Positions 28,701 through 37,153 of a stretch of DNA of 64,000 nt are shown here, piece after piece. The position numbers and the translations under genes are program-made. Origin of the DNA: Pseudomonadota bacterium. Lineage in GTDB: Bacteria > Pseudomonadota > Alphaproteobacteria > UBA2136 > UBA6156. The notes beneath the pieces are model-generated. The model had not been told where the DNA came from and made no database searches. It saw only the letters and a program-made list of their open reading frames with translations. Position 1 is the first letter of the stretch. Each line of letters starts with the position of its first letter. The DNA is taken from assembly GCA_016125035.1 (NCBI GenBank), contig WGMN01000001.1:129526-193525 (forward strand), read 5' to 3'.

Positions 28701-29006
28701 ATGCATTTGCAGGTGGGCGAGGCCCTGCGCCTGCCCGCGGTGGTGCGCAAGATACGCAGCATTGAGGTGAGCGACACCTGGGCGCGGCAGGGGATCCAGG
28801 CGATGATGCAGGAGTTGTTTTTGCGCCAGCGCAAGTTGACGCAGGGGTTGGTGCGCAGCGGCACCGACGTGGCCGTGTGGAGCGCCAACGACGACGGCCG
28901 CCTGGCCCGCTACCACGCGCTGGTGAGGGAGATACAACGCGAGCGCGCGATGAGCGTGGCGATGCTGAGTGTGCTGATAGGGCGGTTGAGGGAATTGGAG
29001 AATTAG
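25779..29006 (+). CDS. NAD-specific glutamate dehydrogenase, large class, short form
   Basis: Oxidatively deaminates glutamate to 2-oxoglutarate with NAD. 1075 residues, much shorter than the roughly 1,600-residue form usual in alphaproteobacteria, with the N-terminal ACT-type region missing. The catalytic core starts near residue 270 with GGPVARGGLRHS and continues through MTAQMRKNTIIIPVGAKGG, GIGDMGGDVFGNGLL (NAD site) and MIGEGGNLGITPRGRVE. The length fits the smaller 115-kDa class. The start MTKTTKGAKAPVRASKK is basic. The stop codon TAG lies at the edge of a heptamer array. Confidence 0.92.
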   Translation: MTKTTKGAKAPVRASKKTAGDNPGLPADRAHAVRVELGHDLLIKFYRRGKPWTLAALMPLVESCGLVALTEETVAPQGTDPWWCHEVLCEMPFPQPGKDELAALLAVLDACMAGELESDSLNRLALAAALGPRELTVWRAWVAYLQQIDARLGSWQMRRIVRARADLARALWRLFAVRHEPGLADTKRDEIASELSYFLDREMAAMPSAEHERVWRILLGVVEATLRTNVWSVAGSSEALAFKLDSWAVPAMPSPKPWREIFVYHPHVEGVHLRGGPVARGGLRHSTRELDYRTEVLGLMTAQMRKNTIIIPVGAKGGFCVRGLEVTADSIAGCYRKYVRALLSVTDTHDSTGKVCHPVGMVCRDGDDTYLVVAADKGTAHLSDTANDEALKADYWGLTGKGEKPAGFWLGDAFASGGSHGYDHKDMAITARGAWVSVMHHAGALGILPSAQRPLTMVGIGDMGGDVFGNGLLREPHVQLVGAFNHMHIFLDPTPDPLAAYEERRRLFAEGLGWDGYDSSKISSGGGVWPRSAKVIPLSDAVQERLGLRVKQAAPAEVIQAMLRAPVDCIWNGGIGTYIKASTEPQAAAADKVNDDLRVDADSVRARMIGEGGNLGITPRGRVELALRGVMLNTDALDNSGGVSTSDHEVNLKILLQAVMNDGKLDSAGRNKLLEAMREDVAALVLADNTLQNLAITLEGEESEAYHRELLEWQNVMVKAGHASLHDDCLPAAKDLTARTALPGGARYTRPELCGLMAATKGWLRDELLADRGLLECEAVQPLLVRYFPQVIQDKYAAWIVRHPLAREIAATGLANLLVNRLGILTIPRLMDDFETGACDAARACTVATSVARMPPMWNQLDGMPLPHATLVQVSQRLKMVAGMMAAWILRHGQPVEVARWLKRLHGPVAEIIALLPHVLAGKNDMLRWQREWLSMGLPEAFAGRMAMLSPLVIAPDVVLACERTRQPLEKILVMHLQVGEALRLPAVVRKIRSIEVSDTWARQGIQAMMQELFLRQRKLTQGLVRSGTDVAVWSANDDGRLARYHALVREIQRERAMSVAMLSVLIGRLRELEN

Positions 29007-29032
29007 TAATTAGTAATTGGTAATTAGTAGTT
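29005..29032. repeat. Heptamer array, AGT class, left arm of inverted pair
   Basis: Units AGTAATT (two), GGTAATT and AGTAGTT. It contains part of the glutamate dehydrogenase stop codon and faces an inverted copy at 29088-29115. Confidence 0.93.
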
Positions 29033-29087
29033 AGATTTCGGTTCCCTCCATTGTTGGCCAAAGGCAGAGCGGTGCGACCGCCCCCAT

Positions 29088-29115
29088 CTAATTACTAATT
29101 ACCAACTACTAATTA
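29088..29115. repeat. Heptamer array, AGT class, right arm of inverted pair
   Basis: On the + strand the units read CTAATTA (three) and CCAACTA, the complement of the left-arm class. It contains the stop codon of the leftward membrane protein. With the left arm it can form a long imperfect hairpin between two convergent genes, which could also end both transcripts. Confidence 0.93.
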
Positions 29116-30095
29116 CTGCGCTTTGGTGCGTTGCGCATGGCGAAGGGCAGCAGCGCCAGGCCGATGAGCACCACCATCCATAAAATGATCAGGCGGATGA
29201 TGGCGGTGGCCAGCACGGCCTCGGCCAGTGGCACCGCGAAGAGGGTGAAGATGCCGGCCATGGTGACCTCGGTGCCGCCCACGCCCGCCGGCAGCATGGT
29301 GAGGAAGCCGCCGATGGTGGAGAGTGTGAGCGCCAGCGTGCCTTCTGCCATGGTAAGCGGGTAGCCCATGGCGCTAAGCAGGTTGGCGATGGCCCAGCAC
29401 ACCGGCAGCCAGGCGACGAGGCTGAGCACCGTGGTGGTGACGATGACCTGCCAGCCCAGGACATCACGCGCGGTGTGGATGATGCCGAGCAGCCGCGCAA
29501 AGAGCTTTTTGAAGCGGCGCCCGGTGAGGCGGTAGGCAAGTTTGATGAAAATACGCAGGTAGCGCGGCGCGCCGAGCGTGAGCACCAGAGAGCCCGCCAG
29601 CGCCAGCCCCATGACGAAGCCGAGGAGTTTGAGGCGCGGGTCATCGATGACCAGCAGCGCCGCTGTGGCCAGGCCGAACATAGCGATGCTGTCGGAGATG
29701 AGGTCCATGACCAGCAAAGGCGCGGTGCGCTGGTAGGGCAGCTTGTGGTACTGCTTGAGCAGCCACAGGCGGATAACCACCCCGACCTTGCCAGGCGTGG
29801 GAATGAGGCCGTAGCCCACGGTGTGGTAGTAAAGCATGCGGTGCCATGGCACGCCGAGTTTGAGCGTTTTGCCCGCCAGGTGGTAACGCCAGAAGCGGGG
29901 AAGATTCTCGAACAAAGTGGCCAGCACCAGCCAGCCGATGGCGCCCAGCGGAAGATCATAGAGATCATCTCCCAGCGATTTTTTGCTGGCCAGCACCGTG
30001 ACCAGCAGGGTGATGCCGACGGTGAGCGCGATGAGGACGATGATCCAGCGCTCGGCCTTCTTCAGATTTTCAGCGGAGAAGCGGTTTTTTTTCAC
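29109..30095 (-). CDS. UPF0104 / lysylphosphatidylglycerol-synthase-like membrane protein
   Basis: An inner-membrane protein of 328 residues with about eight hydrophobic helices, matching the flippase-like transmembrane region of MprF and related proteins. Recognised by NLPRFWRYHLAGKTL, IPTPGKVGVVIRLWLL and the late LPAGVGGTEVTMAGIF. There is no aminoacyl-transferase domain. It may move or sense a lipid or polyprenyl-linked substrate. The last residues and stop lie in a heptamer array. Confidence 0.82.
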   Translation of the reverse strand: MKKNRFSAENLKKAERWIIVLIALTVGITLLVTVLASKKSLGDDLYDLPLGAIGWLVLATLFENLPRFWRYHLAGKTLKLGVPWHRMLYYHTVGYGLIPTPGKVGVVIRLWLLKQYHKLPYQRTAPLLVMDLISDSIAMFGLATAALLVIDDPRLKLLGFVMGLALAGSLVLTLGAPRYLRIFIKLAYRLTGRRFKKLFARLLGIIHTARDVLGWQVIVTTTVLSLVAWLPVCWAIANLLSAMGYPLTMAEGTLALTLSTIGGFLTMLPAGVGGTEVTMAGIFTLFAVPLAEAVLATAIIRLIILWMVVLIGLALLPFAMRNAPKRSN

Positions 30096-30126
30096 GTTAT
30101 TTTTGGGGGGGGTGGTTGGTGCATCT

Positions 30127-31125
30127 TTAGAAGCGGGCGTAGCCGACTTTGTCCATGACGCGGGCCAGGGTTGGCCCCGCCACCGCGCGGGCTTTTTCCG
30201 CCCCTTTGCGCAGGATGTTTTGCAGCTCGGCTTTGTCGGCCATGAGGCCGTTATAGCGGTCTTGCAGAGGTTCTAAACATTGCACAACAGCTTCTGCCAC
30301 CGCGGACTTAAGGGCGCCGTATTGCTGACCTTTGAACTCTTTAGCCGCTTCTTGCGGGGTGCGGTGGGTGAGCGCGGCGAGAATCTCCAGCAGGTTGGCG
30401 ACGCCTGGCTGGTTTTCAGGATCATAGGTGATTTGCGCGAGGCTGTCGGTGACGGAAGATTTGATTTTTTTGGCAGCTTCGGCGGGGGAATCGGTAAGGA
30501 ACAGCGTGCCCTTTCCGCCCAGCGATTTGGACATTTTGCGGGTGGGGTCTTGCAAGTCTTTGACCCGCGCGGCGGCCTTGGGAATGATGGCTTTTGGCAC
30601 GGTGACGGTGGGGCCGTAGAGGTTATTGAAGCGAGTGGCGATATCGCGCGCCAGCTCGACGTGCTGGGTCTGGTCTTCCCCCACAGGTACTTCCGTGGCG
30701 TTGTAGAGAAGGATATCGGCAGCCATCAGCACCGGGTAGTCGAACAGGCCGACGTTGATGTTTTGTGCGTGGCGCAGGGATTTATCCTTGAACTGGGTCA
30801 TACGTTCCAGCTCGCCCATTTGGGTGAAGGTGTTGAGGACCCAACCGAGCTCGGCATGGGCGGAGACGTGGGATTGGACGAACAGGGTGCACTTGGCGGG
30901 ATCGAGACCGCAGGAGATGTAGCGCGCCGCCACTGACAGGGTATTTTCAGCCAGTTCCTCGGGGGTTTGGCGCACGGTGATGGCGTGGTGATCGACCACG
31001 CAGAAGAAGGCCGTGTGGGTATCTTGGTACTTCACGAAGGGCTGAAAAGCGCCTAGCAGGTTGCCCAAAGTGGGTTGGCCTGAGGGCTGAACGCCGGAGA
31101 AGACGGTGGGTTTGGAGGAAGCCAT
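30127..31125 (-). CDS. trpS: Tryptophanyl-tRNA synthetase
   Basis: Class I enzyme charging tRNA-Trp, 332 residues. HIGH-type motif is TLGN within PSGQPTLGNLLGA (14-26) and the second motif is KMSKS (197-201). The middle segment GEDQTQHVELARDIATRFN is conserved. It is 31 bp downstream of the UPF0104 gene's start side and divergent from pnp with about 190 bp between. Confidence 0.97.
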   Translation of the reverse strand: MASSKPTVFSGVQPSGQPTLGNLLGAFQPFVKYQDTHTAFFCVVDHHAITVRQTPEELAENTLSVAARYISCGLDPAKCTLFVQSHVSAHAELGWVLNTFTQMGELERMTQFKDKSLRHAQNINVGLFDYPVLMAADILLYNATEVPVGEDQTQHVELARDIATRFNNLYGPTVTVPKAIIPKAAARVKDLQDPTRKMSKSLGGKGTLFLTDSPAEAAKKIKSSVTDSLAQITYDPENQPGVANLLEILAALTHRTPQEAAKEFKGQQYGALKSAVAEAVVQCLEPLQDRYNGLMADKAELQNILRKGAEKARAVAGPTLARVMDKVGYARF

Positions 31126-31318
31126 GGGGCGGGTTATACGCGAATTTGGGGCTTGTGTCAGCAGGGACGCTGCGCTATAAGGCGCCGGTAAGTAACGGAT
31201 ATAAAGACGGACGCGGAAGCGGACAGAAGCGGCACAATGCGGCGGGGAGATGACCCCAGGCGGATTTCAAGCAGCACTTTCCAGAACACGCGGCAGATAA
31301 CAGAGGAAAGACGAACAT

Positions 31319-33640
31319 ATGTTCACCATCTACAAAAAAAGCATTGAATGGGGCGGCAAGCAGCTGACCATTGAAACCGGCAAAATGGCGCGCCAGGCAG
31401 ACGGCGCCGTGCTGGTGACCTACGGCGACACCATGGTGCTGGCCACCTGCGTGTTTGCCAAGCAGCCCAAGGAAGGGGTGGACTTCTTCCCCCTGACCGT
31501 GAACTACCAGGAAAAATTCTATGCCGGTGGGCGCTTCCCCGGTGGCTTCCGCAAGCGTGAAGGCCAGCCCGGTGAGCGCGAAGTGTTGACCAGCCGGTTG
31601 ATCGACCGGCCGATCCGCCCCCTGTTTGCCAAGGGCTTTAAGAACGAAACCCAGGTGGTGGCCCAGGTGCTGCAATACGACAACGAGAACGAAGCAGACA
31701 TTGTGGCCATGGTGGCCGCCAGTGCCGCGCTGACCATTTCTGGTGTGCCGTTTATGGGACCGATCGGCGCCGCGCGCGTGGGTTACATTGACGGCACCCT
31801 GGTGCTGAACCCCACCGTGAGCGAGCAGGCGAATAGCCAGCTGAACCTGGTGATGGCCGGTACCGAAGAAGGTGTGTTGATGGTGGAGAGCGAAGCCAGC
31901 GAATTGCCCGAAGAAGTGATGCTGGAGGCCGTGATGTTCGGCCACGAGCGCAGCCAGAAGGTGATCAAGGCCATTCTGGAACTGGCCAAGGCCGCCGGCA
32001 AGCAGCCCTACGACATTGGCGAGCTGCCCGATACCAGCAAGCTGGAAGCGCAGCTGGAGAAGGAATTCGGCGAGCAAATTGTGGCCGCTTACAAAATTCT
32101 CGACAAGCAAGGCCGCGTGAAGGCTTTGGATACCGTGAAGGCCGAAGCCGTGACCAAGCACGCCGGGCCGGAAGGCGAAGGCCGTGACAGCAAGCTGGCC
32201 GATACCGTAGCCAAGCTGGTTAAGCACATGCAAGCAGACGTGCTGCGCAAGGATGTGCTGGCGAAGGAAGTGCGCATTGACGGCCGCAAACCCACCGACG
32301 TGCGCCCGATTGTGGCCGAAGTGGATGTGCTGCCGCGTACGCACGGCAGTGCCTTGTTCACCCGTGGTGAGACCCAGGGTTTGATCGTGTGCACGCTGGG
32401 CACCGGCCAGGACGAGCAGATTGTGGACGTGATGGAAGGCGAGAGCAAACAGCGCTTTTTGCTGCACTATAACTTCCCGCCGTTCTCGGTTGGCGAAACC
32501 GGCCGCATGGGTGCCCCCGGGCGCCGCGAAGTGGGGCACGGCAAGCTGGCGTGGCGCGCGATTAACCCGCTGCTGCCCAGCCACGAGCAGTTCCCCTACA
32601 CCATCCGTTTGGTGAGCGAGATTCTGGAATCCAACGGTTCTTCCAGCATGGCCACCGTGTGCGGCTCTTCCATGGCCCTGATGGCCGCTGGTTGCCCCCT
32701 GCCCCGCCCGGTTGCCGGGATCGCCATGGGTTTGGTGAAGGAAGGCAAGGACTACGTTGTGCTCTCCGACATCATGGGTGACGAAGACCACCTGGGCGAC
32801 ATGGACTTTAAGGTGGCCGGTACTTCCGAAGGTATCACCGCGCTGCAGATGGACATCAAGATCACCAGCATCACCCGCGCGATTATGGAAAAGGCGCTGG
32901 AGCAGGCCAATGCCGGGCGCATGCACATTCTGGGCAAGATGGCCAAGGCCATTGACGCCGCGCGGCCGGAAATTAGCGACTTTGCGCCGGCGATGGAGAC
33001 CATCCAGATCGAGAAGGACAACATCCGTGTTCTTATCGGTAAGGGCGGCGAGACCATTCGCGGGCTGTGCGAACAGTACAACTGCACCATCGACATCGAC
33101 GATGACGGCAAGGTGGTGGTGGCCAGTGTGAGCCGCGAAAACATGAAGGCGTGCCTTGCGCACATCGACAACATGTTCGCCAAGCCGGACCTGGGTAGCA
33201 TGTACGAAGGCACGGTGCTGAACACCACCGATTTCGGCGCGTTCGTGAGCTTCATGGGCGGCAAGGAAGGTTTGGTGCATGTGAGCGAAGTGGTGCCGGT
33301 ACGTTTGGGCCACATCACCGATGTGCTGAACACCGGGGATGCGGTGACCGTGAAGGTGATCGACCTGGATGACCGCGGCAAGGTGCGCCTGACTGTGAAG
33401 GACATTGAGCAGACCGGCGTGGTGGCCGAGAAAATTGCGGCGGTGATCGCCAGCGGCGGCAGCCCCAAGCGTGAACGCAGCGAAGACGACGACAACCGCG
33501 GCAACCGCGAAGGCGGCCGGGGACGTGACCGCGACCGCGGTGGACGTGGGCGCGACCGCGACCGCGGGCCGCGCCGTGATGGCGGCGACCGTGGTGGCAA
33601 TGGGGGTGGTGATAAGCCGCGCCCGCGCCGCACGGAGTAG
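31319..33640 (+). CDS. pnp: Polyribonucleotide nucleotidyltransferase (PNPase)
   Basis: A phosphorolytic 3'-5' exoribonuclease of the RNA degradosome. 773 residues: two RNase-PH domains (1-225 and about 310-540) with a helical linker, KH (about 555-615) and S1 (about 622-690). The last 75 residues form an unusual tail very rich in Arg, Asp and Gly (repeated RDRD and RGG-like motifs), longer than in most homologues, probably for RNA or protein binding. A site AGAGGAAAG precedes the start. It is separated from rpsO, its usual neighbour. Confidence 0.98.
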   Translation: MFTIYKKSIEWGGKQLTIETGKMARQADGAVLVTYGDTMVLATCVFAKQPKEGVDFFPLTVNYQEKFYAGGRFPGGFRKREGQPGEREVLTSRLIDRPIRPLFAKGFKNETQVVAQVLQYDNENEADIVAMVAASAALTISGVPFMGPIGAARVGYIDGTLVLNPTVSEQANSQLNLVMAGTEEGVLMVESEASELPEEVMLEAVMFGHERSQKVIKAILELAKAAGKQPYDIGELPDTSKLEAQLEKEFGEQIVAAYKILDKQGRVKALDTVKAEAVTKHAGPEGEGRDSKLADTVAKLVKHMQADVLRKDVLAKEVRIDGRKPTDVRPIVAEVDVLPRTHGSALFTRGETQGLIVCTLGTGQDEQIVDVMEGESKQRFLLHYNFPPFSVGETGRMGAPGRREVGHGKLAWRAINPLLPSHEQFPYTIRLVSEILESNGSSSMATVCGSSMALMAAGCPLPRPVAGIAMGLVKEGKDYVVLSDIMGDEDHLGDMDFKVAGTSEGITALQMDIKITSITRAIMEKALEQANAGRMHILGKMAKAIDAARPEISDFAPAMETIQIEKDNIRVLIGKGGETIRGLCEQYNCTIDIDDDGKVVVASVSRENMKACLAHIDNMFAKPDLGSMYEGTVLNTTDFGAFVSFMGGKEGLVHVSEVVPVRLGHITDVLNTGDAVTVKVIDLDDRGKVRLTVKDIEQTGVVAEKIAAVIASGGSPKRERSEDDDNRGNREGGRGRDRDRGGRGRDRDRGPRRDGGDRGGNGGGDKPRPRRTE

Positions 33641-33653
33641 GCTGTAAATGGGA

Positions 33654-33678
33654 ACGGGCGCCTGAGGGCGCCCGTTTT
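33654..33678 (+). terminator. Intrinsic terminator after pnp
   Basis: Nine-bp stem ACGGGCGCC with GGCGCCCGT, loop TGAG, then TTTTCGTTT. It ends pnp and faces the small leftward membrane gene. Confidence 0.9.
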
Positions 33679-33681
33679 CGT

Positions 33682-33834
33682 TTAGGCCCAACGATAGGCC
33701 CGGAAGAAGTTGATTCCGCCGAAGGCCACGAGGGCCCAGGGCAGGATTTCAAAGTCCGTGAAGGACTTTGTCAGGCCGGCGCAAACAAGGGCGCCGAGGC
33801 CGAAAACAACGAGGGTGATCTGACGCTTGGTCAT
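33682..33834 (-). CDS. Small membrane protein, 50 aa
   Basis: From the ATG at 33834 (MTKRQITLVVFGLGALVC) it codes 50 residues with two probable membrane segments, at about 6-20 and 30-45, and ends FFRAYRWA. A purine-rich AGGAGT lies upstream on the coding strand. Function unknown. An upstream TTG frame at 33909 is unlikely. Confidence 0.55.
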   Translation of the reverse strand: MTKRQITLVVFGLGALVCAGLTKSFTDFEILPWALVAFGGINFFRAYRWA

Positions 33835-33955
33835 GGCAGAACTCCTGAGGGTTGGGATGGGGAAAGAACAACACCGCACCCGGAAGGGGTGAGCGGATGT
33901 CTCTTTCAATAAGTTACTGATTTATAGGGGGTGGCTTGAGGCCCGAACTGACAGG

Positions 33956-34474
33956 TTAGCGTTTTGTTAAGTTATTGATTCCTATAACAGAAAGAACGGT
34001 GGCGGCGAGCATGGCGGGGAGGTTCCAGCCGGCGAGCGAGAGGCCCAGCAGGCGGAAGGTTTCCTTATCGCAGGGGACGATGCGGGTGTTTTGCATGGCG
34101 GCGAGGAGGGCATCGGCGGCGGCGAGGGTGGGGTCGGTGCTGCTGGTGCAGCCCTGGGGCCAGGGCAGCATGTTGTGCTGGGCGGCGTATTGCCAGGCGG
34201 CGACGGCAAAACCGGCCAGGGACGCCGCGAGGATGAGGGTGAAGGCCGTACCGGTCATCGGTAATCGGTAATCGGATAACCGGGTCGAGGCTGAGGGGAC
34301 CAGGCCGAGGAGGGCACCGGCGGCGATGGCCATGTGGGCGTAGCGCTGCCACCAGCACATTTGGCAGGGCAGGACGCCGAAGCCGTATTGCATGATGAAG
34401 CCGGAAGTGAGCAGCGCCAGCGCGAAGACCGCAAGGAGGAGAAAAAGGGTGCGAGGGCAGGTAAGGTAGCGCAT
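33956..34474 (-). CDS. dsbB: Disulfide bond formation protein DsbB-like
   Basis: Reoxidises DsbA and passes electrons to quinone, in the inner membrane. 172 residues from the ATG at 34474, with four helices. The first cysteine pair is CQMC (C37, C40) in LPCQMCWWQRYAH; the second is C109 and C135. Residues 65-74 (RLSDYRLPMT) in the loop after helix 2 are coded by a heptamer array. A GTG at 34489 is in frame but falls inside another array. Confidence 0.9.
   Translation of the reverse strand: MRYLTCPRTLFLLLAVFALALLTSGFIMQYGFGVLPCQMCWWQRYAHMAIAAGALLGLVPSASTRLSDYRLPMTGTAFTLILAASLAGFAVAAWQYAAQHNMLPWPQGCTSSTDPTLAAADALLAAMQNTRIVPCDKETFRLLGLSLAGWNLPAMLAATVLSVIGINNLTKR
34253..34280. repeat. Heptamer array, GGT class, inside dsbB
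   Basis: Units GGTCATC, GGTAATC (two) and a degenerate GGATAAC. It is read in frame on the other strand within DsbB. Confidence 0.85.
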
Positions 34475-34485
34475 GGGTCCATTAG

Positions 34486-34513
34486 ACACCAGAAATCAGA
34501 AATCAGGAATAGG
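34486..34513. repeat. Heptamer array, AAATCAG class, upstream of dsbB
   Basis: Units ACACCAG, AAATCAG (two) and GAATAGG. It is the only array of this class seen in the window and lies in the dsbB leader. Confidence 0.75.
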
Positions 34514-34655
34514 TGCTAAAACGCGGTGTTGTGCGTTGGGAACCCTTGCCCCGACATCCGCCGTGAGATGTCGTACAAAAGGAGGGGGCTGCGAACGGCG
34601 GACGCGGGGAGGCGGGCCCGCCTCGCCGGAGTTGTTTATTTTCCGTCGCAGATAA
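34514..34655. other. Gene-free spacer between dsbB and pheT
   Basis: Together with the preceding array this makes about 180 bp without a gene. It holds a short inverted repeat CGACATC / GATGTCG (about 34552-34573). No T run follows in the leftward direction, and I see no promoter that I trust. Confidence 0.4.
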
Positions 34656-37064
34656 CTAGGCGCGGAGCTGGGCCTGGTGTTTGGTTTCCACCGCTTGCAC
34701 CGCCGCTTGGATGATGGGGGTGATGTCGGCTTCCGCCAGGGTTTTTTCTGGCGATTGCAGGGTGAGGCTGAGGGCCAGGGATTGTTTTCCGGCGGGGATG
34801 CGCTCGCCGATGTAGTGGTCGAAGACCTCCACCGCGCGGAGCAGCGTTTGGTTGCTGGCGCGGATGGTGGCCACCACCTGTTGGGCGGTGACATCTTGCG
34901 GCAGGAGGAAGGCGAGGTCCCTCTTCACCGCCGGATAAGGCATGGGCTGCCAGGGGCGCGGTTTGGCGGTGAGTTTGAGCAGCGGTTCCAGGTGCAATTC
35001 AAAGATGGCGACGGCGGGGACATCCAGCGCCTTGGCGGTTGCGGGGTGGAGTTCGCCGAAGTGGGCCAGCACGAAGGGGCCGACGGCCAGCGTGCCGCTG
35101 CGGCCGGGGTGATACCACGACGGCGCCTCGCGGCTGACGGTGGCCGATTCCACCGGCGCGCCGAGCAGGGAGAGCACGGCCTGGGCGGCGGCTTTGGCGG
35201 TGAAGGCGTCTGGCGCCCCTTCCCCACGGCGCCAGGCGCGGGTGGCGGTGGGAGCGAGGATGGCGGCGGCCATCAGCTTTTCACCCTTGGCGCTGAAAAC
35301 TTTACCGACTTCGGCCAGGCGCGGGGCGTTCTCCGACTTGGCCAAGTTGGATTTGTGCGCGGAGATGAGGCCGGGGATGAGCGACGGGCGCAGGGTGGTC
35401 ATATCGGTTTGCGCCAGTGGGTTGGCGAGGTGGATGAGTTCCTGCCCGCTCGCGAACATCTCCGCCGTTGGGGTGCCGATGAAGCTGTAGCTGATGGACT
35501 CTAAAAAGCCGGTGGCGGCGAGAGCTTTACGCGCGGTGCGGTCCAGGATGACCGGCGCCGAGTTGACCTGGAACTGGCCGGGCATGGAGGGCGGGAGTTG
35601 GGGGGTGACGGATTCGTACCCTTCCAGGCGCAGGATTTCTTCGGTGAGGTCTTCCGGCGTGGTCATGTAGGTGCGGTAGGTGGGCGGGGTGACCTGCCAA
35701 GAGCCGGAATTCGGAATTCGGGATTCGGAATTCGGGCGGCCTTCCACCTTGAAGTGCAGGGCTTTGAGGAGGGCTTTTTGGCGGGCGGGTTTGACATCGG
35801 CGCCGATGAAGGTTTGGTAGAAGGATGGGTTGTAGGAGATGGGCTTGGGTGCCGCCACACCTTTGCCTGCAGTGGCCATGCCGCTGACTTTGCCGCCTGC
35901 CCATTGGGTGATGAGGTGGGCGCAGAAGAGCAGGGCTTGTTGGGTCATTTCCGGGTCCACCCCGCGCTCAAAGCGCTGGCGGGCGTCGGTGTGCAGCTGG
36001 TGGGCCTGGCCGGTGAGCGCGGTGCGGATGGGGTCGAAATACGCGGCTTCCAGGATGACGTGAGAGGTGCCTTCCGCAATGGCGCTGCCCGTGCCGCCCA
36101 AGATGCCGCCCAGGCCGAGGATGCCGGTATCATCGGTGATGACGGTTTCCCCTTCGTTCAACTTCAGTTCGACGTCGCCGATGCCGTGGAAGGTTTCTCC
36201 GCCTTTGGCGGCACGGGCGGCGAGGGTGCCTTTGACCTTGGCGGCATCATACGCGTGCAGCGGCTGGCCGAGTGCCAGCATGGTGTAGTTGGTGGCATCC
36301 ACCAGCGCGTTTTTGGGGCGCAGGCCCAGGGCCTCCAGCTGCTTTTGCACGGCTAACGGGCTGGGGGCGTTTTTGAGCCCGGTGAGTTCCAGCGCGTTGA
36401 ATTGGGGGCAGCCTTCTGTGTGGGTGGCGACTTTGACGGTAATCGGTGATCGGTGGTCGGTGGTCGGTTTTTTGCGCGGTGACTTAAGCGGGATGAGTTT
36501 GCCGGTGCCGAGCGCGGCGAGGTCTCGGGCGATGCCCAAGTGCGAGAAGCAATCGCCGCGGTTGGGGGTGATGGCGAGGTCCATCACCGTTTCACCCGGG
36601 CCCATGATGTCGTTCAGCACGGTGCCGGGTTTGGCTTTGGTATCCATCTCCCAGATGCCCTCGGCGCGTTCTTGCGCCATGCCGAGTTCATCCAGTGAGC
36701 AGATCATGCCGTTGGATTCCACGCCGCGGATCTTGGAGGCGCCGATCTTGAAATCGCCAGGGAGGACGGCGCCTGGCATGGCCACCGCGACCGTGAGGCC
36801 CGCGCGGGCGTTGGGGGCGCCGCAGACGATTTGGCGCAAGGTGCCTTCGCCGACGTCCACCTGGCAGACGCCGAGCCGATCCGCATTCGGGTGCTGGATG
36901 CGTTCTTTAATATGGCCGATGACCACGTTTGGGAAATTGCCGCCGCTGGTGTGGATGCCCTCGACCTCGTGTCCCAGTTGGGTGAGCGCCACGGCCAGGG
37001 TTTGCGGGGTGGTGCCCTTGGGCAGGGAAATGAATTGTTCCAGCAGGCTCAGCACGATTTTCAT
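34656..37064 (-). CDS. pheT: Phenylalanyl-tRNA synthetase beta subunit
   Basis: The large subunit of the PheRS heterotetramer, 802 residues from the ATG at 37064 (MKIVLSLLEQFISLPKG). Domains: tRNA-binding EMAP-like region (about 40-150), B3/B4 editing domain (about 210-390), B5 (about 400-480) and a C-terminal FDX-ACB anticodon-binding domain. Two heptamer arrays are read in frame: about residues 199-209 (KPTTDHRSPIT) and 443-454 (RPNSESRIPNSG). It is separated from pheS by a lipoprotein gene and a terminator. Confidence 0.97.
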   Translation of the reverse strand: MKIVLSLLEQFISLPKGTTPQTLAVALTQLGHEVEGIHTSGGNFPNVVIGHIKERIQHPNADRLGVCQVDVGEGTLRQIVCGAPNARAGLTVAVAMPGAVLPGDFKIGASKIRGVESNGMICSLDELGMAQERAEGIWEMDTKAKPGTVLNDIMGPGETVMDLAITPNRGDCFSHLGIARDLAALGTGKLIPLKSPRKKPTTDHRSPITVKVATHTEGCPQFNALELTGLKNAPSPLAVQKQLEALGLRPKNALVDATNYTMLALGQPLHAYDAAKVKGTLAARAAKGGETFHGIGDVELKLNEGETVITDDTGILGLGGILGGTGSAIAEGTSHVILEAAYFDPIRTALTGQAHQLHTDARQRFERGVDPEMTQQALLFCAHLITQWAGGKVSGMATAGKGVAAPKPISYNPSFYQTFIGADVKPARQKALLKALHFKVEGRPNSESRIPNSGSWQVTPPTYRTYMTTPEDLTEEILRLEGYESVTPQLPPSMPGQFQVNSAPVILDRTARKALAATGFLESISYSFIGTPTAEMFASGQELIHLANPLAQTDMTTLRPSLIPGLISAHKSNLAKSENAPRLAEVGKVFSAKGEKLMAAAILAPTATRAWRRGEGAPDAFTAKAAAQAVLSLLGAPVESATVSREAPSWYHPGRSGTLAVGPFVLAHFGELHPATAKALDVPAVAIFELHLEPLLKLTAKPRPWQPMPYPAVKRDLAFLLPQDVTAQQVVATIRASNQTLLRAVEVFDHYIGERIPAGKQSLALSLTLQSPEKTLAEADITPIIQAAVQAVETKHQAQLRA
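35705..35739. repeat. Heptamer array, CGGAATT class, inside pheT
   Basis: Five units: CGGAATT (three), CGGGATT and CGGGCGG. It is read in frame on the other strand as an Asn/Ser/Glu-rich peptide in the B5 region of PheT. Confidence 0.92.
36438..36465. repeat. Heptamer array, GGT class, inside pheT
   Basis: Units GGTAATC, GGTGATC and GGTGGTC (two). It belongs to the same class as the dsbB array and is read in frame on the other strand before the B3/B4 domain. Confidence 0.92.
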
Positions 37065-37116
37065 GGCCTCTGGTTTAGCGCATAAGCGGTTGAACCGCAA
37101 CGCTTCTGCAATAAAA

Positions 37117-37136
37117 AAGGGGCCTTACGGCCCCTT
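37117..37136. terminator. Intrinsic terminator between the lipoprotein gene and pheT
   Basis: Stem AAGGGGCC with GGCCCCTT and loop TTAC; an A run on the left gives a T run on the leftward strand. It ends the lipoprotein transcript, so pheT probably has its own promoter. Confidence 0.85.
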
Positions 37137-37153
37137 GGGTAAGCGCAAAGCGC

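Noticed and set aside
31175..33691. 838-codon open frame on the strand opposite pnp
   Set aside because: Its peptide is His/Gln-rich without any family motif and mirrors the GC-rich pnp codons; pnp is certain.
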